A stretch of 64,000 bases of DNA from contig JAJKFH010002273.1 in NCBI GenBank assembly GCA_023333565.1, positions 930,001 through 994,000 of the forward strand, in the 5' to 3' direction. This document shows, one piece after another, positions 50,361 to 58,800 of this stretch (the first letter of the stretch is position 1; every line of letters begins with the position of its first letter). The stretch comes from Puffinus mauretanicus. Lineage: Eukaryota; Chordata; Aves; Procellariiformes; Procellariidae. Position numbers and translations under genes: made by a program. The notes beneath the pieces are model-generated. The model had not been told where the DNA came from. It saw only the letters and a list, made by a program, of their open reading frames with translations, and did no database searches.

Positions 50361-50930
50361 CCTGTCTTATATCCGTCTACCCACCCTCATTTCAAACTCT
50401 ACTTTTTTTCTGTCTGATCTCACTTTTTAGTCCCTCGTTTCTCAAATATTTCTAATGCCCTTTCTCAATCAGCTGGCCGTATTCTCTTAAAGTCTCAGAT
50501 ATCTATATCAAGGAGTTTCTCTCAATGTTGCAGCCAGGGTATCTCACTTAAATTTGGTCTAGCTCCACTCTTTACAATCCCCTATCTCCACATCCCAGTC
50601 TCTTGACAGATTTGCCTGCCCTTCTACTTCTTATTCCTCCATCCATTTCCTCCCCCGCTGGGGGAGTTCATCCTCACAACTGAAAAATCTCCAATATACT
50701 TTTCTAATTCCTCACCCCATAAATGCCAGGTTATCCCTGTCCCAGTCATCCTCTTTTATCCTCCTCTCACCTTCCTTTCACAAACCCTACAGCCTTTTCT
50801 GTTCTCACCTCCAGTAAACTACTATTTTCTTCCTTTCCATGAACTGTCTACCTTTTCTCTCTTTTTCTTTTTAATAATCACTCTCCATTATCCTGTAGTC
50901 ACCACCCCACCTGCAACAAGGAAAGGACCG
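50361..50930 (+). other. 560-bp pyrimidine-rich tract
   Basis: The plus strand is dominated by C and T over more than 500 bp, without a simple repeating unit (phrases such as CTTCCTTTCC, TCCTCCTCTC and TTTTCTCTCTTTTT). It ends in a splice-acceptor-like TTATCCTGTAG near 50904. Such asymmetric tracts can form triplex (H-DNA) structures or mark the end of an intron. No repeat family is recognised. Confidence 0.6.
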
Positions 50931-50986
50931 CTCAGAGGACAGAAGATACAAATGAGAACCTAACTCTTTGCCTCCCGTAACTCACA

Positions 50987-51244
50987 ATGCACTTGACTGT
51001 CCCAGAAAATGACAATTTAGACAACGAAACTCTGTATGAGACAGTGGAAAACGTTTGCTCTTCTGCATCATCATTCAGCACTTTTTATGATACTAATAAC
51101 ATGGAAAGGAAAACTTGTGCAATTTTTCTACAGAGAAAGAAAAATGTGGGTGCTGAAAACCTGCTATACTACACCTGCTGCTCCATCCTGGGTTTAATTT
51201 TATTTCTATTCATACTCTCCTTGCCAGTGGGGAAGGCTAAGTAA
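50987..51244 (+). CDS. Small ORF with ITSM-like motif and C-terminal membrane segment; doubtful
   Basis: This 85-codon frame starts with ATG in a fair context (A at -3). An in-frame TAA stands 9 bp upstream, so the start is well defined. The N-terminal half is polar and includes TLYETV at about residues 15-20, which fits the ITSM signalling motif TxYxxV/I. A basic QRKK stretch follows, then about 22 hydrophobic residues (LLYYTCCSILGLILFLFILS) and a short tail. Tail, basic stop-transfer and membrane span in this order would give a type II membrane protein, as in natural-killer-type lectin receptors. No extracellular domain follows in frame. A GTAATG donor-like site lies at the stop codon. It could be a lone first exon, but chance is at least as likely. 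Confidence 0.15.
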   Translation: MHLTVPENDNLDNETLYETVENVCSSASSFSTFYDTNNMERKTCAIFLQRKKNVGAENLLYYTCCSILGLILFLFILSLPVGKAK

Positions 51245-53587
51245 TGTCAGTGTCTCCTCAGTCATTCTTATCACAAACGATCGTTCTGTGTGGCCTATGT
51301 TAACCATTCTCACCCATTTCCATCTCTCAGTATTAGATTAATAGTTGCCAATTATGCATACTTTCCCCTGCACAGCTATTGTTTACATATTCTCTAATTC
51401 TCTTCATTAGACCAGTGAGTGGGCATAATTATGGTTATAAGTTATCCATCCATTTTCTCAAGAACAGTGAGAAATGTAGTACAGCAAGTGTTTGGTTCCA
51501 TGATAACATGTTGGACTAATAAAAAAGAAACTCAGGCTTTACAGAGCCCCATCACATCCAGTGGGAACATTAATCTCTTGCTCGGCATGTGTGTTCAATA
51601 TGTAAATTCATTGCAGTTTTAGAAATTGTAGATGGAACACACAGAGAAGAGGTGCACACTGTTGCCTTGATCCTCACCACTTGCCATTTTAATGGGAAAA
51701 AAATATGAATATAATAACTTTGGGGTTTAGCATGTAATAGCTAAGACAGATAATGAGTAGTGGCAAGGTGCTCAATCTTTCTCTCAGCATTTTTGAGAAA
51801 AGCTGCAGGCTAAAGGTGATAGAAAAGACACACAAGGGCCACGTTGTTTATTAACTGAAACGAGCAATCAGAAAACTCAATTATAGTTTAGCTAAAAATC
51901 TCAGTGAGTTTTAAGGAGCACTTCTTAAAAAAAATGAAAGATTGCATACCATTTTCTTTCTGGTCCTTTAAGTATATCACTGCGGTCATCTGCTCTATAA
52001 TGTCTCTCTGTCAAAGGTGTCAGCTTTCTCTGTTTGCTTCTCCTTTCTTAAGAAAGGAATAATTTCCTTATTCCTGAAAAGATACAAATGTGGCTTGTCA
52101 AAGACAAAGAACAAGCAAAGCTCTCTGTTCTGTAAGAGATGCCTTCATAAGGGATCTATTCCAATAAGTACAAGCCAAAATTTTTGTTCTGTACCTCATT
52201 TATTCAAGAGGCAGTAGCAACAAACATTTGGTTCATATTTCTCATTAACAGATTTTCTCAAATAAAAATAATGAGGCATATTGAACAATTAGTTAGCAAG
52301 GGGAAATCTCTCCATAATTAGAGTCAAAAATTTATTTAGAAATAAGATGGCTTGCCCAGTCAGGAAGAAGGGTGAATACTTTGTAATTAATTATTTTTCA
52401 TCTGAAGGTCTCATTTGATCAACATATACAATCATAATGCACCTGTAAATGAAACAGCATGTAACAATCCTTTCACAAAATGGGAAGCAGATTAACTATT
52501 CGTGTTAACTATTAAATTAGTACTTTTAAACAGTCATCCCTCTTTTATATTTAGGAAAAATCTCAATCTATTAACCTTACATTCTATTCAGTTTTTATTC
52601 TTTAAACAGTTTCAACTATCTTCTCTCATTTCCTATTCAAAGAAACACATATGCTTCCTCAGTAAGCCAACTTCACCTCTGAGCATTTGTGTGATTTGAC
52701 TCCTGGGAGGCTCTGCAGAACAAACACTAATTCTGGAGTTTTAAGTTACTGGTAATTTTAGCAGTAACTTGCACATGATGTAGAAGGATCATGGTGCAGT
52801 GGACAAAGCATATGGAAAAGTGTTGTCAGGAAACCACTATTCCACAGGAATTAATGGCATTTAGATAGAAGTTAACTATCCCTACAGATAGGGTCATATA
52901 AAGAGTTGCCAGCTGTATGCCTGAGACCCAAAATATGCATATCTGATCAATTATTGCTGGAATTTCTGTTGTTACAGGCTATAGTAGCCACATTCATTGG
53001 TAGTTCAAACACAACTTTTTTCTACTATGCCTCATTACCCTGCATATACAGGCTTACAGCTTGTACTTCTGTGGCACTTTGTCTTTTAGTGTGATAGTTT
53101 CCATGATTAGTTTCCATGACTGCAAACATTGCAGTTGGCAGTTTTCAGTAAATGCAAAACCTTGAATGATTCATTGAAGCTAGAGTACTTTGGGGGTGAA
53201 AAAGAAATACAAATAAAATGACAAAGAAATAAAATGGTTAGGATATCTTCTGTGCCATCTATAGTGAATAAAATCTTGTCTGCACAACATGGTTCACTAT
53301 TTCTTCTGTGATCTATGTTCTAGATTTTCATTTAGAAGAGAAGATCCACAAGGATGAATCCCAAGCAAGTCTCAGCCTGAAGAAGACCACTTCTATTGAA
53401 GAAAGCAAGGATAGCTGCAGGACACAGAAAAATGTCAAAACTCAACAAAAAAAAAGTAATAGATTCAAAGCACTAAGACTACTGATGTTTTTATTGAAAT
53501 GAAAGTAGAACACACAAATAAATTCACACTGGTACACTTATCTAATGCTGAACATGCCTGACATGCTCAACAAAAGAGGGTTTCATT
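51245..53587. other. Unique AT-rich DNA flanking the provirus
   Basis: No gene is recognised. The source copy of a 32-bp duplication lies at 53288-53319 and is listed separately. Open frames such as 53308-53502 are short and lysine-rich, with no recognisable domain. Confidence 0.5.
53288..53319 (+). repeat. 32-bp sequence also present inside the provirus
   Basis: CATGGTTCACTATTTCTTCT plus the following 12 bases is repeated exactly at 54638-54669, inside the provirus, 1350 bp downstream and in the same orientation. This copy sits in host DNA 269 bp upstream of the 5' LTR and is the likely source. Confidence 0.9.
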
Positions 53588-53588
53588 C
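53584..53588. repeat. Target-site duplication CATTC (left) of the provirus
   Basis: CATTC here is identical to 55876-55880, directly after the 3' LTR, and proves that the two LTRs entered as one integration. Confidence 0.9.
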
Positions 53589-54157
53589 TGTCCTGGTTTG
53601 GCTGGGATGGAGTTGATTTTCTTCCTATTAACTGGTATAGTGCTTTGTTTTGGATGTAGTGTGAGAATAATGTTGATGACACACTGATGTTTTGGTTGTT
53701 GCTAGGTATTGTTTATGCTAGTCAAGGACTTTTTGTCTTCCCATGCCCTGCCAGATGTGCAGGGGGCTGGGAGGGACCGTGGCCAGGACGGCTGGCCCAG
53801 CTGGCCAATAGGCTATTCCATACCATATGTCATGCTCAGCATATAAGGCTGGGTGAAGAAGAAGGAGGGGGGGGCGTTCGGAGTATGGCGTTTGTCTTCC
53901 CAAGTAACCGTTACGCGTGATGGAGCCCTGCTTTCCTGGCGATGGCTGAACACCTGCCTGCTGATGGGAAGTGGTGAATGAATTCCTTGCTTTGCTTTGC
54001 TTGCGTGCGCAGCTTTTGCTTTCCCTATTAAACTGTCTTTATCTCAACCCACGAGTTTTCTCACTTTTACCCTTCTGATTCTCTCCCCATCCCACCCGGC
54101 GGGGGGGTGAGCGAGCGGCTGCGTGGTATTTGGCTGCTGCCAGGTTAAACCACGACA
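53589..54157 (+). mobile_element. 5' LTR of the provirus
   Basis: It starts TGTCCTGGTTTGG and ends AAACCACGACA. Promoter parts are CCAAT (53805-53809) and TATAAG (53842-53847), and ATTAAA lies at 54027-54032. Compared with the 3' LTR it lacks three bases in the CRE-like site, leaving ATATGTCATGC. Its own transcription may therefore be weaker. Confidence 0.94.
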
Positions 54158-54165
54158 GTCCTTTT

Positions 54166-54183
54166 TGGCGCCCAACGTGGGGC
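54166..54183 (+). other. Primer-binding site, tRNA-Lys type
   Basis: TGGCGCCCAACGTGGGGC matches the 18-base site complementary to the 3' end of tRNA-Lys(1,2) used by betaretrovirus-like elements. It lies 8 bases after the end of the 5' LTR (spacer GTCCTTTT), a longer gap than the few bases usual in retroviruses. It shows that reverse transcription would be primed by a lysine tRNA, although the LTR looks ERVL-like. Confidence 0.85.
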
Positions 54184-54517
54184 TCGAAGGGTTCGAGATA
54201 ACGACAGGTTTGATTGGAATGTGCTAGATCGAATTTATAGCTGTTACTGCTGTTTAGCTATTAATTCGCAGGCTCTTGTGCTTGCCATGGGGCTTGCTTG
54301 CCTTAATGCGTATTAGAATCTTGTGCTCGTTAGTGGCTGCTTTCTTGCTCTCGCTGCTTGCTGTACTGCTGCACTGCTGATCGTCTTACTGTGCTGTGCC
54401 TGGGAACGTTCTGATAACAGCAATGGGGATGCGCCTGGGCTGGCAGATGGCCAGGGCATCGCTGCTGCTTCTGTGCTGCTGTGCTGGACAGGCTGGAACT
54501 GCAGCGTGAACTCGAAT

Positions 54518-54825
54518 CGAAGGGACTGTGACCTGTGGCTGAGTCCATGTGGGACAGGACACCCCGAGGCGTCTGTGACTGTGGATAAGCCCATGAGCAG
54601 GTACAAAGTGTCAGTGGCTGTGCTGCATGCAGCACCTCATGGTTCACTATTTCTTCTGTGATCTATGTTGCACCTCGAAGCGACTGTGGCTGTGGACAAG
54701 TCTGTGCCGCAGCAGGTATACCTCTGGAGAGACTGTGGCTCATCGGTAAGGCTCCACTTGGAGCAGGTACATCCCTAAGAGACTGCAGTCTGTGGATAAG
54801 TCCAAGCCCAGGGGCAAGGGGAGGA
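54518..54825 (+). repeat. Five degenerate ~48-bp tandem units in the proviral leader
   Basis: Units beginning near 54518, 54565, 54675, 54724 and 54775 share the frame CGAAG-GACTGTGGCTGTGGATAAG-TCC...GAGCAGGTAC in degenerate form. Four contain a splice-donor-like GGTA at similar places (CAGGTACAAAG, CAGGTATACC, CGGTAAGG, CAGGTACATC). The regular spacing is broken between the second and third units by about 65 bp that include the 31-bp insertion. The function is unknown. Repeated structure in a leader could serve packaging or splicing. Confidence 0.6.
54638..54669 (+). repeat. Inner copy of the 32-bp flank sequence, within a 7-bp direct repeat
   Basis: This is identical to 53288-53319. GCACCTC stands on both sides of the added 31 bases (54632-54638 and 54670-54676). 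Deleting the 31 bases and one GCACCTC rejoins the leader as GCATGCAGCACCTCGAAGCG, which fits the tandem-unit pattern. Confidence 0.85.
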
Positions 54826-55290
54826 GTTCACTGCAATGTTAAACCCTATGGTCTGGCCCAAAGGGACCAGGGGTGGAGATTGTAATGGATATACCTTTAA
54901 ATTGTTGTAACCCATGATTTGAGTTGCATGTTATAGGAATTACTATAGCAGGAACCACCTGAACCAATAGAGGACAAGCCTTACAAGAGCAGCGCAAGCG
55001 CAGCAGTGACCCGACCTGAGCTGGCTTTGGTGCCCAGTAACTCCACGCAACACACCACCTCTGCTGACCTGAGTGACCACCATAACAGATGGAGCCCGAA
55101 GTCATGGACTAAATGAATGCAGTGGACATTTTGTGTACATTTATGGATATTTTATGGACATTTTTCAGGGGTGGTCCATAGACTAAGGGAATGATATCTG
55201 TGTATTATATCAAAAGATGGGAAGGGGGATGGTGGGTAATGAGAATGTATTGGATAGTGTGGGACCTGAGCATGATGTAAATGGTATGGA

Positions 55291-55305
55291 ATAAGGGGTG
55301 GATAC
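55291..55305 (+). other. Purine-rich tract before the 3' LTR
   Basis: ATAAGGGGTGGATAC directly precedes the 3' LTR, where the polypurine tract that primes plus-strand synthesis is expected. It is interrupted by T, and a longer purine-rich run lies upstream near 55214-55235. The exact primer is uncertain. Confidence 0.55.
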
Positions 55306-55543
55306 TGTCCTGGTTTTGGCTGGGATGGAGTTGATTTTCTTCCTATTAACTGGTATATGCTGTGTTTTGGATGTAGTGTGAGAATAATGTTGATGACACA
55401 CTGATGTTTTGGTTGTTGCTAGGTATTGTTTATGCTAGTCAAGGACTTTTTGTCTTCCCATGCCCTGCCAGATGTGCAGGGGCTGGGAGGGACCGTGGCC
55501 AGGACAGCTGGCCCAGTTGGCCAATAGGCTATTCCATACCATA

Positions 55544-55551
55544 TGACGTCA
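55544..55551 (+). promoter_or_regulatory. Consensus CRE (CREB/ATF site) in the 3' LTR
   Basis: TGACGTCA, the palindromic CREB/ATF site, lies 17 bases before the TATA box. The solo LTRs carry changed versions at the same place (GGCGTCA at 7357; TGATGTCA at 24160; TGACATCA at 25846, read on the LTR strand), so the site is an ancestral part of the promoter. Confidence 0.7.
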
Positions 55552-55560
55552 TGCTCAGCA

Positions 55561-55566
55561 TATAAG
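55561..55566 (+). promoter_or_regulatory. TATA box of the 3' LTR
   Basis: TATAAG in the context CAGCATATAAGGCTGGG. The same CATATAAGG lies in the 5' LTR at 53842-53847. Confidence 0.7.
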
Positions 55567-55746
55567 GCTGGGTGAAGAAGAAGGAGGGGGGGGCGTTCGG
55601 AGTGATGGCGTTTGTCTTCCCAAGTAACCGTTACGCGTGATGGAGCCCTGCTTTCCTGGCGATGGCTGAACACCTGCCTGCTGATGGGAAGTGGTGAATG
55701 AATTCCTTGCTTTGCTTTGCTTGCGTGCGCGGCTTTTGCTTTCCCT

Positions 55747-55752
55747 ATTAAA
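55747..55752 (+). promoter_or_regulatory. Polyadenylation signal ATTAAA of the 3' LTR
   Basis: ATTAAA in the family context CCCTATTAAACTGTC, which would end proviral transcripts. Confidence 0.7.
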
Positions 55753-55875
55753 CTGTCTTTATCTCAACCCACGAGTTTTCTCACTTTTACCCTTCTGATT
55801 CTCTCCCCCATCCCACCCGGCGGAGGGGGTGAGCGAGCTGCGTGGTATTTGGTGCAGCCAGGTTAAACCACGACA

Positions 55876-55880
55876 CATTC
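55876..55880. repeat. Target-site duplication CATTC (right) of the provirus
   Basis: Identical to 53584-53588. Confidence 0.9.
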
Positions 55881-58800
55881 TATGATCAAATAGCTGGGAC
55901 CGAATCTGAAGATACGTGTAGAAAGAGGTGTTGGAGACAAATGGTTCAAAATGCATGGAAACAAAATATCCCATAAATTAGTTTCTAATTCAAGAAGCAA
56001 TAAGTATGATCAATTAAAGATGTTGGTTGGGGTAGAATTGTGAGTTAAGTAGCTAGTGTTAAGTCTGGTGAAGTTTTTGCAAAGTAATATTTTAGGGTAT
56101 GTAATATATGTGGTAATATTTTGATAAATACTGTGTTACTCTTTTCAGTTTATTTGGATTAGCAGAAACTCAGATGACTTGCAGCTGACTAAGGATGGCA
56201 TTCAAAAGAGGAATGCTGTCTTGACAATAAATCCAGGCCTTCTGTTCTGAAATGACAAGCAATGTTGTAATTATCTCAAAAGTGTCTTGTGGGTTTTTAG
56301 GATTTCTCCCTGAAATTATGTATTCCATTCAAGCACTTCCAGTGGAAATCTATATCAAGATATTACAGCTACAAACTCCCATTTAAATGTTATTTGGGGC
56401 AACAAGATCCACAAGGTTAATTAAGAAAGCATTATATAGTCCACTATTGAGGAATGGGCTAATGACTCCAGACCATAGGGGACAGAACCAGTTACACAAA
56501 TATAGGACCTGAGAGGATGGTTTAATGGGGGCAGCAATAAAGTGAGAGCAGAAAAATTTTACTACCCACTGACGGTCAATAGCTTTCTTAACACAACATC
56601 TGCGACAGCTTGGATGGCTGTGATCATCAGCAGTCACCCTGAGTTAAAAATCTGGCTGAATAAGAGTCCCAGAAATCTTTTTTCTCTAAAGCAAGTAAAT
56701 CACTCTGAACTTCTCTCCCTGAGAAACCAACTCTATTCTGTAAAAACTGTTGAATCAAATAATTCAGGTCAATTTATTCTTTACAGAGAGATTGGAATCA
56801 ATGAAACTATGCTGATTTCATAATCTGAGTATCTGGTCTACTAATTCAACCCCTGGACTGGAAGCAGGCTTTAAGACCACTGTTAGAGCTTGAACAGTTG
56901 ATGTTGAACTCCAAAAGCATCGTTTCAGAACTAGTTTAAAAAAAAAATTGTATGTGAAAAGCGTGGGCATTCAAAAATAGACAACTTAACTTTGATGCAA
57001 AATGAAGAGGCAGTAATTTCACTTTGACAATATGAAAAGACTAAGCCTGAGAAATGTTGAAAATATGTTCTCATCTGAAATAATTACAATCATTGGCTTT
57101 TTATTCCAGTAAGACCTGAAATTTATCAGGGTTATAATTCTTGCAGACACACAAGTTTGAAAATCAAAAGAGAGAGCAAACATTACATCCATAGTAACAA
57201 CACTAGTATGGTATGCTCAGTATCTGTTACCAGTGTAAGAGGAAGAAATTGGATCAGATAAAAATCAGTGAGCCATAATAAGAAAACAAAGGTAGTAATG
57301 CCTTTTGATGAAACAGAGATTGAAGAATCAAATATTCTAGTCAACATGAGCATCATCACTCTTTCTGTCCCATAAAGTATACATGGCAGAACTCAAACCC
57401 TGATTTGTTTTTCTAGTTCTTTTATTTTCAGTTAAAAGAATGATGCTTCAGACATAATTACTATAACAGTGCTGCTGACTAAGAAATATTTTAGGCAGAC
57501 TATTATTGGATATTCTCAAATGATTTCTCATCACCTGAGAGATCAAGAAATATGTGTATTTCTTTTTCTATATTACTTGTAAGTCCTCTTTAAATATTGT
57601 ATACAGATGCCAGAATTGAAATTTGTTCAATGTATACAACATAAGCTTAGGAAAGAAGAGAAATATTAAATTCAGCAGCATTATAGCTCGAGAGAAAATT
57701 ATTGTCTCTCATTAGGCTATGCTACTTTATTAGAAAGGAAATAATTCCAGGAGCACCAATGTATGTGAGGACTGATTTCCTATGGATTCAAGGTCATGCT
57801 TTTGTGGGTTCTTTCCCATGAGAAAGTAAGCCTGGAGCTGAACCTTTCTTTCACTAAGGGTAAAGACAGAGCCTCTTACCTTTGTCCATCTGTTTATTTT
57901 TCTGGAACTTATAAAAAAATTACTATCTTTTTGACATTGCCACTCTTTCAAATTTCTTTTACATTGGTGTGAGAGACACTGTAAGGAGAAGATCTCTATG
58001 CATGTTCACAGATGCACACAAATATATTTACATGCAATATTTGCTTTCTCGAGCTTTGTTTATTTGGAAAAAGGCAAAGAGGTAACTGAATCTCCTTTTT
58101 TTTTAATTAATTCTTAAGGAAGGTGAGAACAAAAACGCGAATTGATGGTTAAAAATTGCATCTAATTTTGTCTACTTAAGCATAAAAAATGTGATAATGT
58201 TGACCTGAGTATAAACAAGGATGACAACTAGTGCATCTGGGTGATGATGCATCAGAAACATCACAAAGGTACAAAAATATATTACAGCACTTCTGTTCCT
58301 TTTAAATTATTGTCGCTGACCAACTATTGTTAAATGCATACTTAACCTATCTCCTTCTCCAGACCATAATATCACAATTAGTTAAACATAAAAACAAGCA
58401 TACTTTGCAGGTCATATACACAAACAAGTGAAAAAAAGAATTCAGCCAGTGAAAAAAAGAAAATAGAGAAGAATGCCAAACAGCTGTAATGGAGCACACC
58501 CTAAAATGCCTAATGGGTCCCCCTAAGGGTCTGCAGTTCATTCTTCACTAGCTGCCATAGCTGCCTGGAGTTAAGGGTGTTCTAGGGTTTCTCCTTACCC
58601 ACTCTCCCCCCGTCCCCTGCCCTGCATACTTATTGGTTTCATATGTGCTACCATTAAAAACAATAAAACTGTTTTGGCGGCTGATTTGTTTATTTTAGTA
58701 ATACTGTATCAACTTCCAGGGCAGGAATCCGTTGGCTGCATTATGACCAACATCAAATGAGTGTGATTTCCCTCTGCAGTGTCCCCCTGCTAAAATTGTG

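Larger units (their letters stand above)
53589..55875 (+). mobile_element. Complete short ERVL-like provirus without coding genes
   Basis: Two LTRs of 569 and 570 bp (53589-54157, 55306-55875) flank an interior of only 1148 bp. A perfect 5-bp target duplication, CATTC, brackets the element. The interior has a primer-binding site after the 5' LTR, a leader with degenerate tandem repeats, a 3' segment and a purine-rich tract before the 3' LTR. No gag, protease, reverse transcriptase, integrase or envelope motif is present in any frame, so any movement needed proteins from another element. The LTRs differ by about five or six substitutions and more small indels, suggesting an insertion young relative to the other LTRs here. 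It may be an internally deleted ERVL or a recurrent non-autonomous lineage. Confidence 0.93.
55306..55875 (+). mobile_element. 3' LTR of the provirus
   Basis: It starts TGTCCTGGTTTTGG and ends AAACCACGACA. The promoter is complete: CCAAT (55521-55525), a consensus CRE TGACGTCA (55544-55551) and TATAAG (55561-55566). ATTAAA lies at 55747-55752. Reading outward, it could drive transcription into the host DNA to the right. Confidence 0.94.

Noticed and set aside
54313..54885. Short frames within the provirus interior as gag or accessory genes
   Set aside because: None shows a capsid, zinc-knuckle, protease or polymerase motif, and they overlap on both strands in a tandem-repeat leader.
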